Shown: positions 11,496 to 22,446 of the stretch, in pieces
How the letters are laid out: every line of letters starts with the position of its first letter
Position numbering within the stretch: position 1 is the stretch's first letter
Notes under the pieces: generated by a model
What the model was told of the DNA's origin: nothing
Seen by the model: only the letters and a program-made list of their open reading frames with translations
Database searches by the model: none
Source of the DNA: Larix kaempferi
Taxonomy: Eukaryota; Streptophyta; Pinopsida; Pinales; Pinaceae
Assembly (NCBI GenBank): GCA_027924585.1
Contig: BSBM01000140.1
Location: 10,852,001-10,916,000 of the forward strand
Direction: 5' to 3'
DNA length: 64,000 nucleotides
Program-made: the position numbers and the translations under genes

Positions 11496-12016
11496 TTTCA
11501 ATCTAGTCATTCTATATTGTTTTCATTGTTTGACAACTGTGTGAATTGTTAAAAGGAAAAAATAATGCGCAAGACCAATATAAATAGATAAAGTTAAATG
11601 TTCTATTCTACACAAAATGCTTCCTAAAAATAGATGATATCCCAGAAACCAATGATCTTAAAATACATTATATTCGAGAAATGCATGAAGTTCAAATAAT
11701 TGTAACTACATGATGTACATTACATCCCAAAAATTTGCAAATCTTCTAACTGATAGATTCTTCTAATTAAATTTGAATTGAAATACAGAGGGTTGAACAC
11801 GGTCTACAAAAAAAACAAGTTGATAATGGGCCAACGTATTGTATTGGGTATAGAGGTCGCATGGAGATGGGTGAATAAAATAACTTAAATGAATAAAACC
11901 CGACCAATATCATCATCGTTCCATCTCTTGGCCATGCTTTCTTACTTACGACCACACACTTTGGTTCAAAGAACCTGGCATCGAAATAATTTTGTTCAAA
12001 GAATTTTTGAACTTTG

Positions 12017-12345
12017 TGTTGGTATTTAATTTTGACCACCACGTCGTTTTTGTAAACCCCGTTGTTTTAAATGTTGTTTGATGAAGGATTAATACCTGTT
12101 TTAATTGCCAAGAGTAGCTGGCACATCGTGGACATAAAAAGTTTTGTGTTGTTTTGTAATCTCTCTGCATCCAGAATGTGCTCTATTTTTTGCTGAAGTT
12201 TCCTCACGGAATTTATTCCGGCCTCAAGAAAACACCTCTTGTATATATGCTTACAAATAATAATTTTTATTTATTTATTGTGTGTGATACTTCTTGCTGT
12301 TTAAGCTCTGTATGAGAGGTTTCATCCATGCTCTCTATCTTTACA
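12017..12345 (+). repeat. 5' LTR of the copia element
   Basis: It is 329 bp, starting TGTTGGTATTTAATTTTG and ending TTTACA directly before the primer-binding site. A TATA-like tgtatatatgc at about 12239-12250 probably belongs to the LTR promoter. The first 114 bp match 17300-17413 with few differences. Confidence 0.9.
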
Positions 12346-12357
12346 TGGTATCAGAGC
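12346..12357 (+). other. Primer-binding site, initiator tRNA-Met
   Basis: TGGTATCAGAGC directly abuts the 5' LTR. It is the complement of the plant initiator tRNA-Met 3' end, used to prime minus-strand DNA synthesis in most plant copia elements. Confidence 0.9.
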
Positions 12358-14143
12358 GGTAACATTCAGTTCCTTCCTCTGTTCGTGTTGTGCTCTTCCT
12401 GCAGTGAATTGAGCTGACACTTTTATAAAGCATAGGAACTGTTATTTCTTGGCTGGTCCAGATTTGTTGTGGAGTGAAGATAGAGTGAAAGGTCAATTAG
12501 TTCTCCCTCTGTCGGTGTTTTGTGGCTGCTTAAGATTTTGGGTGTTGAACCGTCGGCTAAACAATAGCTTTAGTTTGGAGTTCTCTGCTTGATTTCGCTT
12601 GGCCCTGCTTAGGGTTTGTTGCATAGAGGGAGTGTAAAGAAAGAATTTGTGCAGCTTTGTGGAGTTGCAGTTTACTTCATTTTGCTGGAGCTGGAACTCA
12701 TCAGACAAGAAAATTAAAAGAGGGTTTCATCTTCAATAGGATAGAACCAGATTGAAATGGCTTCTAGCAGTACAACTCAGCCACAGATTCCTCTCTTATT
12801 TGGGCAAGAGGATTACAATTTTTGGGCAATTAAGATGAGAAATTTGTTACACTCTCAAGAAATTTGGAGCTTCATAATAGAGGGCTATGTTGAGCCTGCT
12901 GATTTTGTAGCGGAACAACTGTTTACTGTAGCTGAAAAAGCCAAATTGGAAGAGAATCGCAAGAAAGATGCAAAGGCCCTTACGTACATTCAACAAGGGG
13001 TTCTCCCAATGACCTTTGCTAAAATTTCTACAACCAAAAATGCTAAGGAAGCCTGGGAAATACTCGAAACAAGTTACAACGGTGCTGCCAAGGTTAAAAC
13101 GATTAAATTGCAGAATTATAGAAGAGAGTTTGAAAACCTTAAGATGAAGGAATCAGATACAGTTGAGCAATTCATGAGTCAGGTCGATAGTGTATTTAGT
13201 CAATTGAGATTGATGGGTGAAGATTTTCCTGATCAGAGGGTAGTGGATAAAGTCCTTAGGTCCATGCCTAAGAAATTCGAGTTAGTTGTTGCAGCAGTAG
13301 TAGAGTCTAAGGATCTCAGTATGATGTCGGTTGATGACATGATGGGATCATTGATATCTCATGAATATAGGATGAGTAAGTATGAAGAACCTTCATTAGA
13401 GAATGCGTTTAAAACACATGCCACTCTGTAAAAAAATAGAGGCAGAAGAGGAACAAGAGGCAGGGGCAGAGGTAATAGACAGAATATCCAAGTAGAACAG
13501 AAAGATGATGCTCGGTTCGACAAGCAATTTCAACACAACACTCCTAGCTTCAGGGGGAGTAGTAGTAGAAATTGGCAGCAGATTCCTCAGAAATATGACA
13601 AGTCAAAGGTACAATGCTACTATTGTAAAAAATTCGGTCACTATGCAAATAGGTGCAAAAAGAAACTGGCAGATGCTGATAGGCAATCAACAAACTTAAT
13701 TGAGTCTCAATGTAATGAGAATTTTGTTTTATTAACCTATAATGTTGTTGAACAAAGTTCAAAAGATATTTGGTTTGTTGACAATGGTTGTAGCAACCAC
13801 ATGACTGGATACAAAGAATTGTTTACCAAATTGGACAACTCAGTTCAGTCTGAAGTTAAGCTTGGTAATGATAGCAAGGTTACTGTGAATGGGAAAGGAG
13901 ACATTTCCATATTTGACAGAAATGGACAAAGACGAAGAATTGATGATGTATATTATGTACCTGGATTAAAATGCAACCTATTAAGTGTTGGACAACTAAT
14001 GGATAAAGACTATGAAGTCAATTTCAAAAAGAAAATATGTACCATCCTAGATAATTCACCTCAGAAACAATTGATTGCTAAAATTGAGATGACGAAAAAT
14101 CGAATGTATCCATTATCTCTAAGGAGTTGTCTGTCCAATTCTG

Positions 14144-14320
14144 AAAACTACTTTTTTGGATCGTATTTTCTACTTATCTCCTTGTAGGTTTGCTCAAATT
14201 TCAAGTGGGAGGACTCGTTGGATGCATAATTAAATTATGCATCCAACAAGTCCTCCCACTTGAAATTTGAGCAAACCTACAAGGAGATAAGTTGAAAATG
14301 TGATCCAAAAAAGTAGTTTT
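14144..14320. repeat. 177 bp near-perfect palindrome inserted in copia pol
   Basis: Two 88 bp arms meet around one central base at 14232 (gcataatt-a-aattatgc) and extend outwards with only a few mismatches to AAAACTAC at the left and GTAGTTTT at the right. It falls between the protease and integrase coding parts and introduces a stop at 14185. Sequence 14321 to about 14480 also has no polyprotein match, so the insertion may extend beyond the palindrome. It could be a foldback-type element, or an inverted duplication formed during repair. Confidence 0.85.
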
Positions 14321-14490
14321 TTTATTTTTTCCCTCCAATTTTTTTAGGTGCTCCCTTTTTGAATTTTAAAGCATTTTGATTGGTTAATACATGATGACAT
14401 GGAATTTGTATTATTTTTGGAAGGCCCATTTTAAATTGAAATTTCCTCTAATAGTATAAAGCTAACCTTTGGAAAAAGTATAAAGCTAAC
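14321..14490. other. Non-coding remainder of the insertion in copia pol
   Basis: Polyprotein similarity resumes only at about 14480 (codons for ANSQDQSWLWNLRYGH). Within this stretch agtataaagctaac occurs twice (14453-14466 and 14477-14490), a 24 bp tandem step or a trace of a target duplication. Confidence 0.55.
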
Positions 14491-17290
14491 AGTCAAGACC
14501 AATCTTGGCTTTGGAATTTGAGATATGGTCATTTGTATTTTGATGGATTGAAACAGTTGCAAAACAAACAATTGGTGAGGGGATTACCTTCCATAGAGCA
14601 GCCTACAAGCTCATGTGAGAGCTGCATCATGGCAAAGCATCACAGAGAAAGATTTCCATCTGGTGTTGCATTTAGAGCTAAAGCTTGTTTAGAGATTATT
14701 CATTCTGATTTGTGTGGACCAATGCAGACACCATATTTGGGAGGAAATTTGCATTTCCTAACCTTTATTGATGACTTCAGTCGGAAGACTGGGGTGCACC
14801 TTCTAAAGCAGAAATATGAAAATTTTGGTATCTTTAATAAATTTAAAGTCTTGGTAGAGAAGGAAAGCGAAAAAAGAATCAAGATATTGAGATCTGATAG
14901 GGGAGGTGAATTTATGTCTAATGACTTCTTGGATTTTTGCAGGGATCATGGAATCAAAAGGCAATTTACAGTCCGCTATACACCTCAGCAGAATGGTGTT
15001 GCTGAGAGGAAGAATAGAACCATTATGAATATGGTTCGCAGTATGCTTAAGGAAAAGAATTTGCCGAAGGAATACTGGGCTGAAGCAGTTGATTGTGCTG
15101 TATATATTCTGAAAAGAAGTTCGACAAAGAGTGTGTTGAACCAAGTACCTGAAGAAACTTGGAGTGGAAAGAGATGTTCAGTGGGACATTTCAGCATATT
15201 TGGATGTGTGGCATATGCACACATGCCTGAACAAATAAGAAGAAAACTAGATGATCGTAGCGAGAAGTGTATTTTTATTGGCTACAGTGATGTATCCAAA
15301 GCATATGAATTGTACAATCCCATCACCAAAAGGCTGATTATCAACAAAGATGTTAAATTCAAAGAAGAAGAATCTTGGAATGGGAGTGTGGATCAATCAG
15401 TTGTTGAAGCTATTCCATTTTCATATAAAAAAAATGAAGGATATGAGCTTATTGAACAATTTGGACAACAAGTTCCACATGTTGTTATACCTATAGCTAG
15501 CACTCCATCGAGACAGTCGGTTGGCGCAAACACACCACAATTAAGAACTCCAACAAGTATTGTGCAAGGTGAATCATCGAGACAATTGGATCAACAGTCA
15601 TGAAGTTCACAGGTGAGCAGTGAATCTAATCCTACCATTGCAACATTGAGATCGAGGATTAGAGGGAAAAAGGTGAGAAGCTTGAATGAAATTTATGATC
15701 AAGTTCAGAATGATGAAGAGAATCAGAATATAAACTTTGTGTTTCTGGCATATCATCCAACAAGTTTTGATGAAGCTGTACAACATAAGGTTTGGGTTGA
15801 TGCTATAGGCGAAGAGATGAATGCAATCGAGAAGAACAACACATGGGAGCTAGTAGATTTACCAAAAGACAAGGATTGCATTGGTGTGAAGTGGATTTAT
15901 AAGACAAAGTTGAATGCTGATGGAGAAGTTGTGAAGCACAAGGCTAGACTTGTTGCTCAGGGGTTTAGTCAACAACCCAGGATAGACTACAATGAGACAT
16001 TTGCACCTGTTGCAAGACTTGACACAGTCAGGCTTGTATTGGCTATTGCAGCCCAATACAATTGGAAGGTGTACCAAATGGATGTTAAATCTACGTTCTT
16101 GAATGGTTTCTTGGAGGAAGAAGTGTATGTGAGACAACCTCTTGGGTATGAGGTTGAAGGACATGAAGATAAAGTTTACAGATTAAAAAAAGCTTTGTAT
16201 GGATTGAAACAAGCCCCAAGAGTCTGGTACAGTCGAATAGATGCATATCTGAGATGTAATGGATTTAGTCGAAGTGGAAATGAACCAACGATGTACACAA
16301 AGGTAAATCAACATGGAGACATTTTAATAGTTTGCTTGTATGTTGATGATCTAATTTTTACTTGAAATTTTTTCATAAAAGAGTTTAAATCAACAATGAC
16401 GACTGAATTCGAGATGATAGAATTGGGCCTGATGAAATACTTTCTTGGCATTGAGGTGAAACAAGTTAAAAATGGTATTTTTATATCTCAGTCTAAATAT
16501 GCAATTGATATTTTGAAAAGATTTAGGATGTTGAACTGTAAACCAGCAGTTACTCCTGTTGCTATTGGAACAAAGTTAAGTAAGAATGATGAAGGATTAT
16601 GTGTTGATCCAACTCTGTTCAAGAGGTTGGTTGGAAGTCTAATGTACTTGACAACAACCCGATCGGATATTATGTACGCTGTAAGTCTGATTTCTAGATT
16701 TATGGAATCGCCAAAGTCATCACATTGGCAAGTTGGGAAGAGAATTCTACGCTATATTGCCGGGACAATAGAATGTGGTATTCTGTATACATCAAACTCA
16801 TATTTTACATTGGTTGGCTTCACTGACAGTGATTTTGCAGGGAGTGTAGATGACAGAAAGAGCACTTCCAGTTTTGTATTCAATCTTGGTTCTGGTGCTA
16901 TTGCTTGGTCATCGAAGAAGCAACCGATTGTCACCATCTCCTCGACTGAAGCTGAATATGTGGCATCAACTTCTTCCGCATGTCAATCTGTTTGGATGAG
17001 AAGAGTACTTTCAGATTTGTGGCAAGAGAAAAATCAGCGAACAGAAATCTTCTGTGACAACAAATCAACAATTGCGCTATCAAAAAATCATGTTTTCCAC
17101 AAGAGAAGTAAGCATATTGATACGAAATTCCACTTTATCAAAGAACTGGTAAACAATAACCATTCTGTAGATCCTATGTGCAGCAAGTTGATGTGTTCAC
17201 TAAGCCATTGGCAAAAGATATTTTTGAATATCATAGACGAAATATGGGTGTATGCAATTTCGCATAAGTTTGTATTATGGCGATACAATT

Positions 17291-17299
17291 AAGGGGGAG
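17291..17299 (+). other. Polypurine tract of the copia element
   Basis: AAGGGGGAG directly precedes the 3' LTR start TGTTGG at 17300; it would prime plus-strand synthesis. Confidence 0.9.
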
Positions 17300-17413
17300 T
17301 GTTGGTATCTAATTTTGATCGCCACGTCTTTTTTGTAAACCCCGCTATTTTAAATGCTGTTTGATGAAGGATTAATACCTGTTTTAATTGCCAAGAGTAA
17401 CCGACACATCGTG
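17300..17413 (+). repeat. 3' LTR of the copia element, truncated
   Basis: It matches the first 114 bp of the 5' LTR, from TGTTGGTATCTAATTTTG to cacatcgtg, and then stops at the nested element. Confidence 0.9.
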
Positions 17414-17619
17414 TGTTAGACAACATAATATAAAATATATATGAAAAAGATAAGCAGAGACATGAAGTTGAATATGGCAGAAAATGCTATATATTAATGA
17501 GCTGTTAAGCTATCTAGTATATGTACAAAGATGTATATATATATTACAAATACACCATAATTGTCATATAATGGTATAACAGTTAGGTTAAGCTAACTAA
17601 TAATGATTAATCTTTAACA
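17414..17619 (-). repeat. 3' LTR of the nested element
   Basis: It is 206 bp, TGTTAGACAACA...TTTAACA on the plus strand, with a TGTTA/TAACA terminal inverted repeat. The first 150 bp match 20489-20640. Confidence 0.9.
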
Positions 17620-17634
17620 TCCCCCCTTAATCAT
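17620..17634 (-). other. Polypurine tract of the nested element
   Basis: On the minus strand ATTAAGGGGGGA immediately precedes the LTR start TGTTAAAG. Confidence 0.85.
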
Positions 17635-17789
17635 AAGTTAGTTAGCGCCTGAAAAACTGCTTCTACTTGACAATCCACAATGTGTCAAGCAAATTCAGAG
17701 AGTAATAGCTGAAAATCTCTCTGACATAAAAACTAGCAGAACCTCAATTTTCTGCTAAATGGGTGGTTTTAGGATGACCACAAACCAAC

Positions 17790-17880
17790 ATGGCTCTGAC
17801 TCTGGCTCTGGCTACTGCTCTGACTTTGGCTAGGAGGCTCTGGCTACTGGCACAAGTTCTAGCTCTGGCTCAGGTTTTGG
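17790..17880. repeat. Imperfect ctctggct repeat
   Basis: About ten variants of the 6-8 bp motif 'ctctggct' run through this stretch inside the nested element. Confidence 0.8.
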
Positions 17881-17923
17881 CTTCCTTCTCGATTGATAGG
17901 GATTTGACACTGAACTTTCAATC

Positions 17924-18085
17924 AATCTGCAATCCATCAAACTTCGAAACTTGAAGTCTGACAATCATCATTGTGTTAATCTGCAATCCATCAAACTTCG
18001 AAACTTGAAGCCTGACAATCATCATTGTGTTAATCTGCAATCCATCAAACTTCGAAACTTGAAGTCTAACAATCATCATTTTGTT
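17924..18085. repeat. Three-copy 54 bp tandem repeat
   Basis: Units at 17924-17977, 17978-18031 and 18032-18085 begin aatctgcaatccatcaaact and are nearly identical. The period is a multiple of three, so one plus frame stays open across it (17951-18157), but nothing supports translation. Confidence 0.95.
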
Positions 18086-18159
18086 CCCCCCTGTCAGCTG
18101 AAAGAGGAGAAGTTCTCTGATAATGTAAACAAGCAGAACTTCATGTTTTCTGCTTAATT

Positions 18160-18270
18160 GGTGGTTTTAGGATGACCACTAACCATGTCAACAACAATGA
18201 GGTGGTTTTAGGATTACCACTAACCATATCAACAATGAGGTGGTTTTTGGATTACCACTAACCATGTCAA
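18160..18270. repeat. Three-copy repeat of about 40 bp
   Basis: Units start at 18160, 18201 and 18239 with ggtggtttttaggatta-like sequence followed by ccactaaccat. A related single copy lies at about 17761. Confidence 0.85.
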
Positions 18271-20360
18271 TCAATCTGTATGTTCAGGAACAAGCCTCAA
18301 TACTTGTTTCCTATTTGATGATCTGTTTACAGGATTTAAAACAAACTTGGAACATGACGTTGATATCCCCCCTGTCAGTGACAAGTTATCAAATGCAAAA
18401 ACTTCATTTGACCCCTGAAATCTCTAAACATAAACATGTTTAGAGTAGTTGGTCCTTCAATCACAATCTTCCGAAACTTTTGTTGCAGGTCTTCTTTCAC
18501 CCTTTTACAATAACTCAACAGAAGGGTGTTGGGTTCAACCAATAATGCACCCAATTACAATCATACATCAATTCAACATAATAAAAATACTTACAATAGT
18601 AAGTACATACCAAAGAGCTTGCAAAAACACAGAATGCAAGTAAAAAGTTTATGAACAGAAACAAGTTCAGAAAAAGAAGTGTTGAATTGTTCTTTTAAAT
18701 CTAGATGCTGGAAACTTTGTTTTGATTTCTCTGGAAATAGTTGCAATCTTCAATTTGGCTGTGCAATATCTTCAATTTGTGCTCAATAATGCTACAAAAA
18801 TTGCTGCTGGTTGCAGAAACTGACTCCCAAGATTTTACGTTGCTGAAAGTATTCAGAGATGGCATTCTTTGAGCCTTTGTAAAATCTCATTCTCCAATCT
18901 GGCATATTATATTATTGCAAAATGCCCTCATGCTCTATTGCAGGTTTTGTTATCTTCTACCATTGGCTTTCTGATGAGCCACATAACTTCATAAACTGAA
19001 TTTGTTGCCATCACACTTGCAGATCTCTCTAAAAAATCATTGACTGTGACTAGCGATCCTTGATTGGAGCTCAATCAAGGGATATCCACACTGTAAATAT
19101 TCTTTCAGGCGTACTCTAGACAATCATATGAATGTCTTTCTGTTCCCTTCTGCCATCAACAACAACAGCGATTCGAATCCTGGGGGCATCGAAGTGGACA
19201 GAGCATTTCTGGAACCATGTATAGTTTCTTCAAACATGCCTGAAACTTGCATTCATTTTTAGTGAGAAAAGCAGAGTTCCCGGATTTTGTATTTGCAAAT
19301 TTAAGATGCAATCTTTGACCAAACATGGACTTCAAACTTCACATGGAGCCTCTGGAAACCTTCACTTCGAAACTTCAGATCTCTTCACAACCTTGACAGT
19401 TCTCGTCTCCTCACATGTACGGATCTTGGCGGCTTCAAACTTTAATGCAGGCTGCACAGGCGACTGCTACTTCTCAGCGACTCCTTCCACAATGGCGGTC
19501 TTTCCTACGCAACAGGAAAATGGTCCTCTGCGCACGGGTCTCCAGCACGATCTTTCCACTGCTCTGGTCACCGCACAATATCAAATGCTAAATGCAATAT
19601 TTCTTCTCCAGAAATATTCAACGTCTTGAAGAACAGTCACTGAAAGACATGGTATATCTCTCGAAATCAACAACAATTTGTTTATTCGGAGGGCCTCCAG
19701 AGGGCCTCCAGTCAGCCTTACCATCTTTTAATCGTTTCTAAATTTTTCAGCCAGCAATCGATACTTTGAGATCATGATGATGTCTCAAGTGGAACAATAC
19801 AGTAAATATCGTAACTCCCTTCTTCAGTTGTAAACATTAAACAAAATATGAATCAAACTAGTGTAGCTGGCTCCTTTACTGTGGCGTGGCAACTCCCTTC
19901 TCACAGTCTTTGCCAAAAGACTTTCTTTTGAATATAATATCAAACACTTTTAATGGAAATAGTTTTTTTTAATGAAAATAACCAGATAAAAATCTTTATC
20001 TCAAACTCCTTTTTTGACGTCTTCACACCATATGATAATGATTCAAATTTTGTTAACAAAAAGAATACCTTGATGGTAACAATCACATATATATTTTCTG
20101 ATTTCAAATCCTCGAGCAGTCTCTTTCTCCTTACTGTGGGCGGACCTCTCTTTGAAAATCTTTGTTTATCAACCATCATTCATGTTGGATTGCAGCATGG
20201 AGGCAACCTCCTTTGCTATAGATGCATGATCTTGAATCTTTCATAGTTTCTTCATCGCACTCAATAAAAACAAGACTTGGAACTTTTCCACTCTGGAACC
20301 TAATGCTGGCATTACAATCTCCTCACGAGTCTTCATATTGTTCTATATTTCTCTTCTCCT

Positions 20361-20550
20361 GGCCTCATCGATCTTTATACGCTCTGATATCACTGTTAGA
20401 CAATATAATATAAAATATATATGAAAAAGATAAGCAGAGACATGAAGATGAATATGGCCTCATCGATCTTTATACGCTCTGATACCACTGTTAGACAATA
20501 TAATATAAAATATATATGAAAAAGATAAGCAGAGACATGAAGATGAATAT
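20361..20550 (-). repeat. 95 bp duplication of primer site plus LTR edge
   Basis: The block 'ggcctcatcgatctttatac' plus primer-site complement plus the first 63 bp of LTR occurs twice in tandem (LTR starts at 20394 and 20489). Its inner copy has gctctgatatca and its outer copy gctctgatacca. The element therefore carries two primer-binding sites in a row. Confidence 0.9.
20476..20487 (-). other. Primer-binding site of the nested element
   Basis: On the minus strand TGGTATCAGAGC lies one base inside the right LTR, complementary to initiator tRNA-Met. The duplicated copy at 20381-20392 has one mismatch. Confidence 0.85.
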
Positions 20551-20660
20551 GGAAAAAAAAGGCTATATATTAATGAGCTGTTAAGCTATCTAACATATAT
20601 ACAAAGATGTATATATATATTACAAATATATATATATATGAGCTGTTAAGCTATCTAGCA
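20489..20660 (-). repeat. 5' LTR of the nested element, truncated
   Basis: It matches 17414-17560 up to attacaaata, then continues with a TA repeat and a second copy of gagctgttaagctatcta before similarity ends. The last about 60 bp of the left LTR have no counterpart here. Confidence 0.8.
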
Positions 20661-22446
20661 CTCCTTTACGCCCTTTGGTAACTTGCAATCCTTCAAACAA
20701 TCACAATTTCAATTTCAATCTCGATCTCGATCTCTCGGACTACGTGTACTGAGACGTAATCTGCATGAAGATGGATTGAGAGTTAAAGTGTCTGATATTA
20801 TATATATCCAGAAAGCAATCGCCAGGAGGATCTAGAAAGTTTGTGGACATTATATTAAGGATCTAGAAAGATTGTAGATAGTATAATGAAACATTAGTTT
20901 GTGCATGGTTGGTGATGAGTAAAAAAATAGGCCAGTTGCATAGGTAAGTCAAAAAATGTTCTGGAACATGTGGGGGAAGAGCGCAAACCAAGCAATCTAC
21001 AACATCGTGGAAGAGATTTAGGCCGTTAAAACTTATTTTTACTTACATAATAATTTTTTTCAGAATATTCATTCTTAGGGAGGACAAAGGAATATTATAA
21101 GTGATGATATCCATGATTAGCTATTAAAAAATCAATTAATCAATTGGAACATTCGGAAGGGAGGGTCTTATTTTAAAATATGCAAGTAATTATATTAAAA
21201 CATAAACTATCTTACATCCTAAGACTTTGATAAAGAGGTTGAATTTTGTCACCATGCATTTCACCAATTGCATACTTTTTCTTTCACCAATTACATATTT
21301 TTTCTTGAGTTTCTAAATTATGGGCTTCAAAGAACAGAATCTGCAACATCCTTAATTAATGAATCATTTTGAAAAACTACTTGTATTTTACCAAAGAAAA
21401 ACCGACCTAGGGGAATCACAAGATAAGAGATGTGAAAACACCCCCAATCTGCATATATTGTGCATATAAAATTGACTAGCAATGTATTCATGTAGTGCCA
21501 AGATAGGAACATGAATGAAAAATATATCTCCTAGTCAGGTTGCTGGTAGCATAGGATTTGTGAGCCATTAGCATAGGATTTGTGGGCCCGTAAATCAACA
21601 TAGGAAAGCGTCCTGCCATTTGTTTCTTTTAATATTCTCAAGATAGGTAAGTGTATTCAAGGATTCAATTCCTTAATATCATCACTCACGGCTCTGGTAT
21701 GGATGGTATGGATGCCTGGGTGGCAAATTGGACTCTTGTAAAAGTAGATTGAAAGCAAGCAGGTGATGCCGCCTTTCTAGTTTTGCATTTTGAATTGAGT
21801 GAATTAAGATTTTTTTTAATTTTTTATTTGACATAGTAAAAGTAAAATAAACTATATTTTGACAACTTGAATGACTCAATGCTTTTATCTCATAATTTTC
21901 ATAAATTTTTTATAAATAGAGAGAATTTTTTAACAGTTAAATTTCAAATCTAAGAGGAGGGAAAAGAAAAAATAAATTGTTTTTTTGACAATTGAAATAT
22001 TTATTTAGTTTATATGAATATGAATAGAGAGATTTGTTAATATCAAATATTTAAAAAAATCAGTTGAAAAAAAAAAAATTCTCAACTTCTCACTAACTTC
22101 ACAGCTGAAATGCCTACTCCTCAACGTTTAACTTTATAATATAAATAACAATTTTTTTGTGATTTTTGAGAGTTAAATATTAAATGTGAAGAAAAATAAT
22201 TAAATATAAAAATAATAAATAAATAAATAAAGGAATACTAACTTCACAGCTGAAATGTTTAACTTTTTGTGATTTTTTTAGAATTAAATATTAAATGTGA
22301 AGAAAAATAGTTAAATATAAAAATAAAAAATTCCTTGAAGTGAAAATGTTTAATATCTTACATTATGTATTATTGAAATTCATTAATTCATATTTTAAAA
22401 CAAGCATAATAGCTGCATAGCAGCTAGTTCCTGTTTCGGGACTATG
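20661..22446. other. Intergenic, AT-rich
   Basis: No gene recognised. The copia LTR interrupted at 17413 does not resume here. A duplicated block of about 100 bp occurs at 22091-22208 and 22237-22328, sharing actaacttcacagctgaaat and attaaatgtgaagaaaaata. Confidence 0.5.

Larger units (their letters stand above)
12757..17267 (+). pseudogene. Copia Gag-Pol polyprotein, broken by three stops, a frameshift and an insertion
   Basis: The ATG at 12757 opens MASSSTTQPQIPLLFGQEDY, a copia Gag. All pieces up to about 17170 lie in the same frame. Gag runs to the zinc knuckle CYYCKKFGHYANRC (about 13615-13660). Protease has WFVDNGCSNHMTG (about 13770-13807), where the catalytic D-S/T-G is D-N-G. Integrase has HSDLCGP, FIDDFSRKTG (W replaced by G) and LRSDRGGEF. 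Reverse transcriptase has WVYQMDVKSTFLNG-type and LYVDDLIFT motifs; RNase H has DSDFAGS and SSTEAEYVA. In-frame stops: TAA at 13429, TGA at 15601, TGA at 16363. A palindromic insertion sits near 14144. A one-base shift near 17160-17195 displaces the last 25 or so codons (VFTKPLAKDIF is readable in another frame). The element cannot make full-length protein. Confidence 0.92.
12017..17413 (+). mobile_element. Ty1/copia LTR retrotransposon, near full length
   Basis: The element has a 5' LTR (12017-12345), a tRNA-iMet primer-binding site, one long gag-pol frame (12757 to about 17267), a polypurine tract and a 3' LTR start (17300). Domain order is Gag, zinc knuckle, protease, integrase, reverse transcriptase, RNase H, which is the copia order. 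The 3' LTR keeps only its first 114 bp, because another LTR element begins at 17414. The rest of that LTR is not found beyond the insertion, so a deletion followed. Preserved frame over 4.5 kb suggests it is younger than the other elements here. Confidence 0.93.
17414..20660 (-). mobile_element. Nested non-coding LTR element, minus strand
   Basis: The element is flanked by related LTRs (17414-17619 and 20489-20660). Its polypurine tract lies next to the left LTR and its primer-binding site next to the right LTR, both on the minus strand, so it reads right to left. The internal 2.8 kb shows no gag or pol similarity on either strand and contains several tandem repeats. Short LTRs and a non-coding interior fit a TRIM- or LARD-type non-autonomous element. 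It inserted into the copia 3' LTR (17413/17414). The right LTR is truncated and the right flank does not resume the copia LTR. Confidence 0.85.

Noticed and set aside
14803-15224. Minus-strand frames within copia pol
   Set aside because: They are shadows of the plus-strand integrase, which has clear motifs.
17951-18157. Repeat protein with 18-residue units
   Set aside because: The frame exists only because the 54 bp tandem repeat is a multiple of three; it lies in a non-coding LTR element.
19306-19629. 107-codon frame in the nested element as cargo gene
   Set aside because: No domain; composition matches the surrounding non-coding interior, and the element is read from the other strand.
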